Below the pieces are notes generated by a model that did no database searches, was not told the DNA's origin, and was given only the letters and a program-made list of their open reading frames with translations. DNA of 64,000 nt from Spongiactinospora rosea. Its GTDB lineage: Bacteria > Actinomycetota > Actinomycetes > Streptosporangiales > Streptosporangiaceae. The stretch spans positions 248,001 through 312,000 of the forward strand of contig NZ_QMEY01000007.1 in the NCBI RefSeq assembly GCF_003315795.1, given 5' to 3'. Shown here piece by piece: positions 1-9,079 of this stretch; position 1 is the first letter of the stretch; every line of letters starts with the position of its first letter. The position numbers were made by a program, and so were the translations under genes.

Positions 1-214
1 CCACGAGGCCCCCTGGGACCAAACTGACACTTGCCAGGATGACGTAAATGCAACCTACTTGCAATAGTGGCCCGCTCTACCAGCCGCGAGCGATGTCTGA
101 GACCATGGTCGGGCAGGGGACGCACCCCCGCCGGCTTGCTCTGACCGAAGATCTCGACAAAAAAGCGGCCCTGTCTCTACAGGTCGCATTACGCAAATCG
201 GTAAGCTGCCACCC

Positions 215-1378
215 ATGCGTGCGCCCTCGGGATACCTTCTTGCCGCGCGCTATCGGCTGAGCGAACCTGTCGGCCGCGGCGGCATGGGCACCGTTTGGCG
301 AGCACGCGATGAGCTCCTGGACCGTCAAGTGGCTGTCAAGGAGGTCCGTCTGCCGCTCGTTCTCGACGAGGATCTGCGCTCCGAGTTGTGCGCCAGGACC
401 GAGCGGGAGGGACGGGCGACGGCCATGGTCGCGCACCCCTCGGTGATCACCGTGTTCGACGTGGTGACCGAGGACGACCGGCCCTGGATCGTGATGGAGC
501 TGCTGCAGGCCAGGTCGCTGGAGCAGTTCATCCGCGAGGAGGGGCCGCTGCCGCCGCGCAAGGTGGCCGAGATCGGCAGGCAGGTGCTGGGCGCGCTGCG
601 CGCCGTACACGCCAAGGGCATCCTGCACCGCGACGTGAAGCCGAGCAACGTGCTGGTCACCCACGATCGGGCGGTGCTGACCGACTTCGGGCTGGCCGCG
701 CTGGAGGGTGACGCGTCGATCACGCAGGCGGGCATCGTGCTCGGTTCCGCCGGTTACATCGCGCCCGAGCGGGTGCTGGGCGACAAGGCCAGCCCCGCCG
801 CCGACCTGTGGTCGCTCGGCGCGACCCTGTACACCGCGGTGGAGGGCAAGGGCCTGCACGGACGGCGTACCGCGGCGGCCGCCCTGGCCGCGCTCACCAG
901 CGGCGCGCCGATCCCGATGGAGAAGGCCGGGCCGCTCGCCCCGGTGCTGCGCGGCCTGCTCCGCATCGACCCCGACACCCGGCTCGACGCGGCCAGGGCG
1001 TCGCTGATGCTGGCCAGGGTGGCGGCGGGCGGTTCGGCCGAGGAGCCGCTCGCCCAGGCCGCCCGCAAGCCCGTGCGCGCGGCGATCCCCGTCCCGCCGG
1101 CCGCGCGCAGGCCCGGCCACCGCGGCGTGCACCGGGCCGAGTCGCGGCCCGCGCCGCCGCGCGACGCGCCGGTGGCCCCGCATCGTCCCGGCGGCGCGCC
1201 CGCCGTGCCGCCCCAGTCGCAAGCGCAGCGCGGCGGTCACCGCCGGGCCACGGAGGGAGTGCATCGCAAACCGGCCGAGCCACCGCCGCCCAGGCCATTG
1301 GTGCTGCGTATGTCCACGATCATCAGAATGGTCCTGCCTCGCCGCTTCTGGCCGCGCGAACTTCGCAAGCGAGGCTAA
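215..1378 (+). CDS. Ser/Thr protein kinase, cytosolic type
   Basis: This 387-residue protein is a Hanks-type Ser/Thr kinase. The glycine loop GRGGMG is at residues 20-25, the ATP-anchoring Lys of VAVKEV at 42, the catalytic HRDVKPSN loop near 138-145 and the DFG motif near 157. The kinase domain ends near residue 270 and is followed by a Pro/Arg-rich tail with no membrane segment, so it probably acts in the cytosol. The next gene is a second kinase of the same build starting 35 bp downstream, which suggests a tandem duplication and co-transcription. Start is the ATG just before MRAPSG; its ribosome site is weak. Substrates cannot be inferred. Confidence 0.9.
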   Translation: MRAPSGYLLAARYRLSEPVGRGGMGTVWRARDELLDRQVAVKEVRLPLVLDEDLRSELCARTEREGRATAMVAHPSVITVFDVVTEDDRPWIVMELLQARSLEQFIREEGPLPPRKVAEIGRQVLGALRAVHAKGILHRDVKPSNVLVTHDRAVLTDFGLAALEGDASITQAGIVLGSAGYIAPERVLGDKASPAADLWSLGATLYTAVEGKGLHGRRTAAAALAALTSGAPIPMEKAGPLAPVLRGLLRIDPDTRLDAARASLMLARVAAGGSAEEPLAQAARKPVRAAIPVPPAARRPGHRGVHRAESRPAPPRDAPVAPHRPGGAPAVPPQSQAQRGGHRRATEGVHRKPAEPPPPRPLVLRMSTIIRMVLPRRFWPRELRKRG

Positions 1379-1413
1379 AGCGGTTCGTAACCAGAAATGG
1401 CTATCGTCTACAC

Positions 1414-3300
1414 ATGCCGCCCCATCGTCAGAGCCACCTGCTCGCCGATCGTTACGAGCTGATCTCGCCCATCGGCCGTGGCACCATGGGAACCGTTTGG
1501 CGAGCCCGCGACCACTCCCTCGGTCGCGACGTGGCGGTCAAGGAGATCCGCCAGGAGCCCGGACTCAGCGACCCGCAGCAGGCCGAGCTGCGCGAACGCA
1601 TGCTCCGCGAGGGCCGCTCCGCGGCGCGGATCAACCACCCGTCCGTCGCCGTCGTCTACGACGCCATCGAGGCGGAGGGACGTCCGTGGATCATCATGGA
1701 GCTGGTGGAGGCCCGTTCGCTGGAGCAGGTGATCGACGAGGAGGGGCCGCTGCCGCCGCGCCTCGTCGCCGAGATCGGCTCGGACCTGCTCGGCGCGCTG
1801 CGCGCGGCGCACGCCCAGGGCATCCTGCACCGTGACGTCAAACCGGGCAACGTACTGGTCACCGAGAACGGGCGGGTGGTGCTCACCGACTTCGGCATCG
1901 CCAAGGCGGCGGGTGACGCCAAGCTGACCAGGACCGGCATGGTGATCGGGTCGCCGGGGTATACGGCGCCGGAGCGGGCGCGCGGCGAGTACACGGGGCC
2001 GGAGTCGGACCTGTGGTCGCTGGGCGCGACACTGTACTTCGCGGTCGAGGGACGGCCGGCGTACGAGCGTTCGTCGGTGGCGGCGACGCTGGCGGCGCTG
2101 ATGACCGAGAGCGCCGACCCGCCGACCCAGGCGGGGCCGCTGCGGCCGGTGCTGGACGCGTTGCTGGAGAAGGACCACAAGGTACGGCTTTCGGCCGGAA
2201 AGGCGGCGACAATGCTACGGGCGGTGGCGGACACCCCCTCGGACGAACCGGTTCCCGGCCCTTCGGGGGCCGATCGGGGCCCCTCCCCCGCCCACCGTCC
2301 ACCGGCAGGCCCCGCCGCCGGGGCTGGTTCCGGGGCAGGGAGTGCTTCCAGGGCGGGGGTTCCGCGGTTGCCCGCGGCGCTGTCGGAGCCGTTCTCGGCA
2401 CCGGCCCCGCCGCCGGGGTACCCGGCCGCGCCGAGCGCCGGGCGTCCGGACCAGGGCGCGGGCGAACCTCCGGCGGCCCGGCCCGCCGCCGCGGCCCAGC
2501 GGGACGCCCCGCCGTACGACCCGGAGGAGACCCGGCCCAAGCGGGACGCCTCGCCGTACGATCCCGAGCAGACCCGGCCCAAGCGGGACGAACGGGAGGA
2601 GCGGCCCTTCGACCCGGAGCGGACCATCGCGGTGGCGAGGCCGTCCGGCGTCAGGCTGCCGCCGGCGAAGACCCCTGGCCCGCCGGTGCCGCCCCGGCCA
2701 CAGCCACAGCGACCGGCACAGCAACCGGCACAGCCGCAGCAGCCCGCACAGCCCGCCGTCCCGCAGGGCCATGAGACCAACGCCCACCCGCAGCCGCCAC
2801 AGAACGGCTACGGCCAGTACCCGCAGGCCCCCATGCCGCCGCACGGCGCGCCCGGCACCGGCCCGTTCAGCGCTCCCGGCGGCCTGCCGCCGCAGGCCCC
2901 CGGTCCCGGTACCGGGCCGTACGAGGCCATGCCGCGCACCGGCGACCACGCCGCCATGCCCCCCTACGCCCCCCAGGGCGGCCCCGGCGCTCCTGGCGGC
3001 GTGCCGTCCCCCCCCGTCCCCCAGGCCCCGCCGAATGCCGTCTCCGGCCCGCCCGCGTCCTCCTATCCCGGCATCCCCGTGGCCGGTGTCCCCGGCACCG
3101 GCAGGCCCGGCCGGGGCCCCGGCGGCGACGAGGGCACGCTGAGCGGGGGCGGTCTCGGCACCGACCTGTTCGCGATCGCCGGTCCGCCGCCCCCCGAGGT
3201 CGGTGACTCCAAGAGCCGGGCGCGGAAGTTCATCCTGGTCTGTGCCGGTCTGCTGCTGCTCGCGGTGGTCCTGATCTTCGTGGTGCGGGCATTCACCTGA
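1414..3300 (+). CDS. Membrane-anchored Ser/Thr protein kinase
   Basis: The 628-residue protein carries a full Ser/Thr kinase domain: GRGTMG at 21-26, Lys43, HRDVKPGN near 139-146, DFG and the APE-equivalent APERARGEY. After residue 275 comes a long Pro/Gly/Gln-rich linker, and a single hydrophobic helix of about 20 residues ends the protein just before a short FVVRAFT tail, so the kinase is a tail-anchored membrane protein with an intracellular catalytic domain. No PASTA or other sensor follows the helix, unlike PknB. Around residues 364-405 the linker holds three similar units with DPExT followed by basic residues, plausible autophosphorylation sites. I chose the ATG at 1414 because it places the kinase N-terminus like that of the upstream paralogue; the open frame runs further 5'. 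Confidence 0.9.
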   Translation: MPPHRQSHLLADRYELISPIGRGTMGTVWRARDHSLGRDVAVKEIRQEPGLSDPQQAELRERMLREGRSAARINHPSVAVVYDAIEAEGRPWIIMELVEARSLEQVIDEEGPLPPRLVAEIGSDLLGALRAAHAQGILHRDVKPGNVLVTENGRVVLTDFGIAKAAGDAKLTRTGMVIGSPGYTAPERARGEYTGPESDLWSLGATLYFAVEGRPAYERSSVAATLAALMTESADPPTQAGPLRPVLDALLEKDHKVRLSAGKAATMLRAVADTPSDEPVPGPSGADRGPSPAHRPPAGPAAGAGSGAGSASRAGVPRLPAALSEPFSAPAPPPGYPAAPSAGRPDQGAGEPPAARPAAAAQRDAPPYDPEETRPKRDASPYDPEQTRPKRDEREERPFDPERTIAVARPSGVRLPPAKTPGPPVPPRPQPQRPAQQPAQPQQPAQPAVPQGHETNAHPQPPQNGYGQYPQAPMPPHGAPGTGPFSAPGGLPPQAPGPGTGPYEAMPRTGDHAAMPPYAPQGGPGAPGGVPSPPVPQAPPNAVSGPPASSYPGIPVAGVPGTGRPGRGPGGDEGTLSGGGLGTDLFAIAGPPPPEVGDSKSRARKFILVCAGLLLLAVVLIFVVRAFT

Positions 3301-3342
3301 GCCGGTGAATCCTCGCTCGGGGCGGCAGCGCAGACTAAGCAC

Positions 3343-4743
3343 ATGAGCGAGTTTCGGATCGAGCATGACTCGATGGGTGAGGTACGCGTTCCCGCTGACG
3401 CCAAGTGGCGGGCCCAGACCCAGCGGGCCGTGGAGAACTTCCCGGTCTCCGGCCGAGGGCTCGAACCCGCCCATGTCGCGGCCCTGGGCCTGATCAAGGC
3501 CGTCGCCGCCGAGGTGAACGGCGAGCTGGGCGTGATCGAGAAGGACCTGGCCGAGGCCATCGCGCAGGCGGCCACGGACGTGGCGGAGAACGAATGGGAC
3601 GCGGAGTTCCCGATCGACGTCTTCCAGACGGGTTCGGGCACCTCCTCCAACATGAACGCCAACGAGGTGATCGCCACCCTGGCGGAGTCCCGGCTGGGCG
3701 ACGGCCGTAAGGTCCACCCGAACGACCACGTCAACGCCTCGCAGTCGTCCAACGACGTGTTCCCGACCTCCATCCACGTCGCGGCGACGACCGAGACGGT
3801 CTTCCACCTGATCCCGTCCCTCGAACACCTGGCGACCGCGCTGCGGGCCAAGTCGATCGAGTTCGCCCAGGTGGTCAAGTCGGGACGGACCCACCTGATG
3901 GACGCGACGCCGGTCACCCTGGGCCAGGAGTTCGCGGGCTACGCGACGCAGATCGACAACGCGGTGGCGCGGATCAACTCGGCCCTGACCAGGGTGACCG
4001 AGCTGCCGCTCGGCGGTACTGCCGTGGGCACCGGGATCAACACGCCGCCGGGGTTCGCCAGGAAGGTCATCGCAGGACTGCGCGAGGCGACCGGCCTGCC
4101 GTTCACCGAGGCCCGCGACCACTTCGAGGCCCAGGGCGCACGGGACGCGATCGTCGAACTGTCGGGCCAGCTCAGGGTCACGGCGGTGGCGCTCAACAAG
4201 ATCGCCAACGACCTGCGCTGGATGGGCTCCGGCCCGCGCGCGGGGCTCGGCGAGATCAACCTCCCCGACCTCCAGCCGGGGTCCTCGATCATGCCGGGCA
4301 AGGTCAACCCGGTCGTACCCGAGGCCGTGTGCATGGTGTCCGCCCAGGTCATCGGTAACGACGGGGCCATCGCCTTCGCGGGCGCGGCGGGCAGCTTCGA
4401 ACTGAACGTGATGATGCCGGTCATCGCCCGCAACATCCTGGAGTCGATCCGCCTGCTGGCCAACGTCTCCCGGCTGTTCGCCGACCGCTGCATCTCGGGG
4501 ATCACCGCCAACGCGGAGCGCTGCCGGGAGTACGCGGAGTCCTCACCGTCGATCGTCACGCCGCTGAACCGGCACGTCGGCTACGAGGAGGCCGCCAAGA
4601 TCGCCAAGGAGGCCCTGTCCGAACGCAAGACCATCCGCCAGGCCGTCCTCGACCGCGGCCACGTCGCCAAGGGCACCCTCACCGAAGAACAACTCGACGC
4701 CATCCTCGACGTCCTCTCCATGACCCGCCCCCCAGGCAACTGA
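3343..4743 (+). CDS. fumC: Class II fumarate hydratase
   Basis: Fumarase reversibly hydrates fumarate to malate in the TCA cycle in the cytosol. The 466-residue protein has the size of the iron-independent class II enzyme. It shows the GSGTSSNMNANEV block near residue 102, the SSNDVFPT block, and the superfamily signature GSSIMPGKVNPV near residue 313, whose flexible loop carries the catalytic Ser. It begins 42 bp after the kinase stop. An inverted repeat follows the stop codon. Class II fumarase, aspartase and argininosuccinate lyase share this fold, but the overall sequence fits FumC best. Confidence 0.95.
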   Translation: MSEFRIEHDSMGEVRVPADAKWRAQTQRAVENFPVSGRGLEPAHVAALGLIKAVAAEVNGELGVIEKDLAEAIAQAATDVAENEWDAEFPIDVFQTGSGTSSNMNANEVIATLAESRLGDGRKVHPNDHVNASQSSNDVFPTSIHVAATTETVFHLIPSLEHLATALRAKSIEFAQVVKSGRTHLMDATPVTLGQEFAGYATQIDNAVARINSALTRVTELPLGGTAVGTGINTPPGFARKVIAGLREATGLPFTEARDHFEAQGARDAIVELSGQLRVTAVALNKIANDLRWMGSGPRAGLGEINLPDLQPGSSIMPGKVNPVVPEAVCMVSAQVIGNDGAIAFAGAAGSFELNVMMPVIARNILESIRLLANVSRLFADRCISGITANAERCREYAESSPSIVTPLNRHVGYEEAAKIAKEALSERKTIRQAVLDRGHVAKGTLTEEQLDAILDVLSMTRPPGN

Positions 4744-4779
4744 CCCACCCCCGTGGGCCTGCAGGCCCCTCCCGCCGTA

Positions 4780-4810
4780 CCCGCCGGAGCCCCACCCCAC
4801 CTCCGGCGGG
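4780..4810 (+). terminator. Inverted repeat downstream of fumC
   Basis: Arms CCCGCCGGAG (4780-4789) and CTCCGGCGGG (4801-4810) pair perfectly over 10 bp around an 11-nt loop, 36 bp after the fumC stop. No clear T-run follows, which is common for actinomycete terminators. A separate palindrome GGGCCTGCAGGCCC lies at 4755-4768. Confidence 0.5.
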
Positions 4811-5441
4811 CCCGCCCTCACACACATGCAGGCCCCGCGCTTACACGCGTGTAGAGAACCGCGCTCCGCGCGGGGGGGACCGCGCATACGCCCGCAATCG
4901 CCTTCGCTTCGCTCAGCCGCTTTCTCTTGTGTCGGGCTCCGCCCGACGCTCGCGCCACCGACTAACTCGCATACACGCCGGTCCAAGCACCCAAAACGGG
5001 AACCCTCCCTTGTATCCGGGAAGGCCGGCCAAATCGTGACGCCGCCTGCATCGCCCGGCCGAAGTGGGGACGTCGCAGAGTCACGTCCGCCACGAAGTCT
5101 CGCATCCGGCAGAACCGATCGAACTCCCTTGCATGAACGCGAGTGACGAACGCCCGCCACGAATCCACCGTCGTCACCACCCTGCCCCAGACGTTCCGGA
5201 TCGGCATCGCCCACCGTCACGACGATCAACCCGCCGCGCGCCACCGGCACCAGATGCCCGGCCCGTACGTCTCTGACGAACCCCACGAACCCCAGCCCGA
5301 CACCAAAACCGCACCGCTCATCCGGTCGGCCCGCTCCCAAGACCGCAGCCACGCGCTACCCATGCCGGACGGCTCCACCGCCAGGCCCGCACCATGGCTC
5401 GCCCCGATCACACCGTCCATCGCACCCCCCGCCGAGCGCAT
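4811..5441. other. Gene-poor stretch with hairpin repeats and possible DUF397-like debris
   Basis: No intact gene is supported here. Around 4850-4970 there are short GC-rich inverted repeats (CGCGCTCCGCGCG, GGGCTCCGCCC, CTTCGCTTCGCT) like those at 38.2-38.7 and 61.2-61.4 kb. On the minus strand near 5110-5180 a short frame reads SWRAFVTRVHAREFD, reminiscent of the end of DUF397 proteins (WraFv-gvr-geFd), but the rest of that domain is not recognisable. The region is best read as decayed accessory DNA at the end of the 5.7-9.8 kb cassette. Confidence 0.35.
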
Positions 5442-5678
5442 CTACACTTGGTCGAACCGGCCACCTCTGGCCCCATCCTCAAACTCCCTCCAGTGATCCC
5501 AGGCCGTCAGCACCGGCAGCCACACCCCGGGCACCGCATCCCCGACCCGCGCCAGGAACAGATCCCATCGGGCCCGGCTCACCCACACCGCCGTGCCCAC
5601 CGGCGAGGTGTCGCCCACCAACAGCCAGGAGTCATAACCGGGTTCGGCCCCCAGTTCGATCGTTTCGACCAGGACGGC
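5442..5678 (-). pseudogene. Frameshifted C-terminal gene fragment, unknown family
   Basis: Directly after the dTMP-kinase-like stop, on the same strand, the translation reads VETIELGAEPGYDSWLLVGD and TSPVGTAVWVSR in one frame. It continues in another as RWDLFLARVGDAVPG then VWLPVLTAWDHWREFEDG before a stop at 5442. One missing C in the run around the arginine/tryptophan junction would join both frames. Composition and codon use look coding across the shift, so this is probably the remains of a gene that once followed the cassette. I do not recognise the family, and no start codon is evident. Confidence 0.4.
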
Positions 5679-6320
5679 TCACCCCGCAGCCGGAGCGAAG
5701 AAGGCCAGCAGCCGATCACGAATCAGTGCCGCGGACCGCTCGGGAGGCCGGCGGTTCACATCCACGCGCAGCACGTCGTAGCCCGCCTGAATCAGCCGCT
5801 CGGTGGCCTGCCGGTAGAAGTGAACCTCGGCGTGGCTACTGCCGGACGAGAGCTGGAAGCGGTTGTGCGGCCCACGCTCCCGGAGTCGTTCGGAGATGAC
5901 CTCGGGGTCGGCTTCCAGGATCACGGCCAGGTCGGGCCGGTCAGCCTCGGCGTTCAGTCGCCAGAGGAACATTGGGTCAATGCCGTCGAAGCGCTGCATC
6001 ACCAGACCGGACGGGATGTAGCGGTCACTCAGTACCACGCGACCCGCTTCAAGGTTGGGCCGGACTTCGGCCTCAAGGTGGTGGTACCGGTCGGCCGCGT
6101 ACAAGCAGGCCAGCGCGTGACGTGTGGTCGTCTCGGTCAGTTCTCGGCACAGTGCGCCGATGGGGCCGGTGGACGGTTCGGCCGTGACATGCACGTCTTC
6201 GCCAGCGGCAACGAGTAACTGTGCCAGGTGTCGCACGATCGTGGACTTTCCTGCGCCGCTCGGTCCGTCCACGCTGACGAACCGGCCCCGCTGACGCTCA
6301 GAAAAGGGCCGGAGGCTCAT
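5679..6320 (-). CDS. dTMP kinase-like nucleotide kinase
   Basis: The 213-residue protein resembles thymidylate kinase, which phosphorylates dTMP to dTDP. The P-loop GPSGAGKST lies at residues 19-27, and the DRYIPSGLVMQ block near 100 corresponds to the DR[YH] nucleoside-binding motif. The LEADPEVISERL segment and following Arg-rich LID-like stretch (RLRERGPHNRF) fit the family. The ATG at 6320 has a strong AGGAGGG site. It overlaps the upstream exonuclease gene by 23 bp, implying coupled translation. A housekeeping tmk is normally elsewhere, so this copy likely serves the cassette; true base specificity is uncertain. Confidence 0.82.
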   Translation of the reverse strand: MSLRPFSERQRGRFVSVDGPSGAGKSTIVRHLAQLLVAAGEDVHVTAEPSTGPIGALCRELTETTTRHALACLYAADRYHHLEAEVRPNLEAGRVVLSDRYIPSGLVMQRFDGIDPMFLWRLNAEADRPDLAVILEADPEVISERLRERGPHNRFQLSSGSSHAEVHFYRQATERLIQAGYDVLRVDVNRRPPERSAALIRDRLLAFFAPAAG

Positions 6321-6879
6321 CCTCGCCCCCTCCTGGTGACTCGCCGCGCAGCTCTTCCAGGCTGTACGCCTTGGTGGCGAGTAGGACGAACAGCCGGGCC
6401 GCCACCAGCGCGTCATAGGTCGCACGGTGGGGCGTGAGGTCGCCCGGCAGCCCTTCGGCCAGACCGAATACCTCGGTCAGATTGCCGAGCCGGTAGCTGT
6501 CTTGCCCCGGCACCAAGCGGCGGGCGAGCTTGAGCGTATCGAACACCTCGGGCGGTTCCCAGCCGGTGAGCTTGCGCTGGAGCACACCGAGATCGACGTG
6601 GGCGTTGTGCGCAACAAGGATGTCTGCGTCCAGTGCCGCCACTACGTTGCCGGTGATGTCCTCAAACGTGGGGCAGTCGGCCACGTCCTCGTTGGTCAGC
6701 CCGTGGATGCGGGTGGCGAAGTGCTTGATGGACGTCTCCGGCTTCACGAGCCAGCTCATCGGCTCCCCGATGATGCCACCGATCACCGGCACGGCGGCCA
6801 GCTCCACCAAGTCGGGCGGCTGGTGGCCGTTGCCCTCGACATCGACCACCACAAAACTCAGGCTCGTCCAATCAGTCAT
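6298..6879 (-). CDS. DEDDh-type 3'-5' exonuclease (DnaQ-like)
   Basis: This 193-residue protein has the exonuclease fold of DNA polymerase III epsilon. Exo I is FVVVDVEGNG with D13 and E15, Exo II is AHNAHVDLGVL with D96, and Exo III is HRATYDA with H151 and D156, giving the full DEDDh metal site. It has no extra domain, so it could trim DNA or RNA 3' ends on its own. The start overlaps the end of the radical SAM gene by 8 bp, and its 3' end overlaps the kinase gene, so the three are very likely translated from one message. Confidence 0.88.
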   Translation of the reverse strand: MTDWTSLSFVVVDVEGNGHQPPDLVELAAVPVIGGIIGEPMSWLVKPETSIKHFATRIHGLTNEDVADCPTFEDITGNVVAALDADILVAHNAHVDLGVLQRKLTGWEPPEVFDTLKLARRLVPGQDSYRLGNLTEVFGLAEGLPGDLTPHRATYDALVAARLFVLLATKAYSLEELRGESPGGGEDEPPALF

Positions 6880-8041
6880 CTTCGTTCTCGCCCTCCCAGC
6901 CGATGTCGGCACGACCATGCCAGCGCTCACGGTGCGGGTGGCGCACGTCGTGAACCTGGAAGCCCAGGGCGTGTTGCAGGTGGTAACGCGGCTGTTCGGT
7001 CTCCAGGCCGGACACCACGGCCGCCCGCTCGGTGATGTCCACGACCACAAGACCACGAGCTTCAGGCAGATGTGCCGCGACCTCCCGGAACCGGTCGGGT
7101 GTCGGCACCTTGTGCGCGGTCCGGCACAGTTCGAGCTGGCTCAGCGGGCAGATGTCGCACAGCCCCGGGATGCCGATGTGCCCGTTGTAGTCCGGCAGGC
7201 CATGCGCGTAGGCGACGGCACACGAGGTCTTGCGGAACAACGGTGTCGTAGCGTCGAACGTGGCCAGCACCCGCTGTTCCAGCGTCTCGGGCACGATCTT
7301 GCGGCGGGCGGTGTCCTCGTACGGCTCGGGCAGGCCGTTGGCCTTGTAGTAGCCCGCGATCTCATCCCGGTAGAACAGACCGGTGAACACCGTGGCGTCG
7401 GCGTGCTGGGCGAGCTGGTAGGCCGCGTCCAGGTGTTCCGGTGAGTCGTTCAGACCCGGCACCAGCGGGCGCCAGTAGAGAACTGTGCGATACCGGCGGC
7501 GCGTCGGCCTGCTCATGAGCTTCAAGGACTCAGCCGCCACGGACGACGGGTAGGGCTCGATGTCCTTGTTGTCGATGCCCGAGTACGTGAACAGCAGAGT
7601 GAGCTTGATGTGCCGGAGCCGGTTCAGCCGCTCGAAGTCCCCAGGCTTCATCTGGTGCCTGGTGATGACGAGGACGTGGTTGGTCAGCTCGCGCTCGTCC
7701 AGGTCCTCCAGCACGGCCAGCGTGTGCGGCCGGACGGCCGGGAGGAAGGGGTCAGTCGCCCGGTTGAAGACCTGCACCGGGGTCACGTGCGGCTGGAAGT
7801 ACTGATGAGCGACCAGCTCTTCAACGGCCTGGGCGTCGGACATGAGCGCCCGTGGCACCCGCTGATCCCACAGGCCGTAGGTGTGCCGGATGCAGTACGC
7901 GCAGTCCAGCGGGCAGCCCTGGATGTGATTCAGGCTGAGACCGCTCTTGCGGTACTCCACGACTTCACGGGCACGCCTGGGGAGCTTGTCGATCTGGTCC
8001 TTGCTCAGCAGGGCGACACGGGGCACCACTGGCCACTCCAA
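6872..8041 (-). CDS. Radical SAM protein, spore-photoproduct-lyase-like
   Basis: The 389-residue protein has the radical SAM cluster motif CPLDCAYC (C43, C47, C50), which binds the [4Fe-4S] that cleaves S-adenosylmethionine. Length and layout recall spore photoproduct lyase-type proteins acting on DNA lesions, but I cannot confirm the substrate. A second Cys group, CDICPLSQLELC (C-x2-C-x7-C, about residues 292-305), could hold an auxiliary cluster. The frame opens with TTG at 8041 preceded by a GAGGGA stretch; a GTG four codons in is an alternative. A 120-bp AT-richer gap separates it from the upstream regulator and may contain its own promoter. Confidence 0.82.
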   Translation of the reverse strand: MEWPVVPRVALLSKDQIDKLPRRAREVVEYRKSGLSLNHIQGCPLDCAYCIRHTYGLWDQRVPRALMSDAQAVEELVAHQYFQPHVTPVQVFNRATDPFLPAVRPHTLAVLEDLDERELTNHVLVITRHQMKPGDFERLNRLRHIKLTLLFTYSGIDNKDIEPYPSSVAAESLKLMSRPTRRRYRTVLYWRPLVPGLNDSPEHLDAAYQLAQHADATVFTGLFYRDEIAGYYKANGLPEPYEDTARRKIVPETLEQRVLATFDATTPLFRKTSCAVAYAHGLPDYNGHIGIPGLCDICPLSQLELCRTAHKVPTPDRFREVAAHLPEARGLVVVDITERAAVVSGLETEQPRYHLQHALGFQVHDVRHPHRERWHGRADIGWEGENEDD

Positions 8042-8161
8042 GTCCCTCGAGGGCGGACGCGGTTCGGCGTCCCTACCGGCAGAGTAGGAAGAAAAGGCCG
8101 TAGTGGATAGAAAATTTCTTCGGGTTTCTCGAAATACTCGAGGCTGGTGAATGGCCAGAAA

Positions 8162-9079
8162 TCAGTCGCCATCTTCCCGGGGTTCAGAGGCGAGATCGTC
8201 AATGACCCGGTTGATGATCGCTCGGGCACCGCGGCCGTAACTGGCGGCTCCGGCCAGGCTTTCGAAGATGCCGCCGTAGAGCGCGATCTCCTGCGGTTGG
8301 GCAAGGTTCAACTCGGCCGAGAAGGTCTCGACCATCACGCGGTCGTTGTCCAGCAACCAGAAGCCGTGGGCAGGCGCGACCACATAGGCCGTCTCAAACG
8401 CGACGATGCCGAGCTTCGCGTTCGGCAGGGCCGACAGCGACACGAGGCGATCGAGCTGGCCGAGCATGATCTCTGGTGGGCACAACCGGTATCGGAGGGC
8501 CGCCTCGGTCAGCACGAAATGGAAGCGCTTGTCAGGTCGGTACAGGATGTCCTGCCGCCGCACACGCGCGGCCACCGCTTCGTCAATGTCGTTTCTGACC
8601 TTGAAGACCGTGATGCTCTGCGCGAAGCGGTAACGGGCGTACTCCGCCGTCTGAAGCAGGCCAGGGATGAAGGTGGACTCGAACACCCGGAACAGCCGCG
8701 TCTCGGCATTGATCTCCGCGATCTCTTGCTGGTGCGGCTTCAGACCGACGCGAAGCTGTCGTTGCCACTCCGCGTGCTGGACTTCGAGGGTATGCAGGGA
8801 GGCGAGCAAGGCTTCGGTCTCACCCTCACTACCCGTGGCCCGCGTCCAATCACGGATGTCGTCGTCGGTCGGCGTCTGCTTGCCGTTCTCCAGCTTCGAC
8901 ACCTTGGACGGTGGCCACGACAAGGACTCCGCGAGCGCACGACCGCTGAGTCCTGCGGCGGTGCGGAGTTCGCGGAGTCGTTTGCCGAGAGCATCACGTG
9001 CCTCGTGAACGCTGGTGATGCTGGTCGTTCGCTTCGGCGGCAAAGTCGTCCCGTCGTACGGCTCGGTGCCAAGCCGCAT
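8162..9079 (-). CDS. XRE-family regulator with DUF5753 (Scr1 type)
   Basis: The 305-residue protein has an N-terminal helix-turn-helix at about residues 33-72 (LRELRTAAGLSGRALAESL, then SKVSKLENGKQTP) and a long C-terminal DUF5753 region. The C-terminal hallmark IPGLLQTAEYAR is present. Such proteins are abundant in Streptomyces-type genomes and are often described as antitoxin-like regulators paired with DUF397 or DUF6879 proteins. Here it follows and overlaps a DUF6879 gene. The ATG at 9079 gives an 86-bp overlap and has no clear ribosome site, so the true start may be slightly downstream. It is the likely autoregulator of the cassette. Confidence 0.85.
   Translation of the reverse strand: MRLGTEPYDGTTLPPKRTTSITSVHEARDALGKRLRELRTAAGLSGRALAESLSWPPSKVSKLENGKQTPTDDDIRDWTRATGSEGETEALLASLHTLEVQHAEWQRQLRVGLKPHQQEIAEINAETRLFRVFESTFIPGLLQTAEYARYRFAQSITVFKVRNDIDEAVAARVRRQDILYRPDKRFHFVLTEAALRYRLCPPEIMLGQLDRLVSLSALPNAKLGIVAFETAYVVAPAHGFWLLDNDRVMVETFSAELNLAQPQEIALYGGIFESLAGAASYGRGARAIINRVIDDLASEPREDGD

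Noticed and set aside
2215..4122. 635-codon minus-strand open frame opposite kinase and fumC
   Set aside because: It mirrors two well-supported genes, is Arg/Gly-rich and has no recognisable domain; long antisense frames are expected in high-GC DNA.
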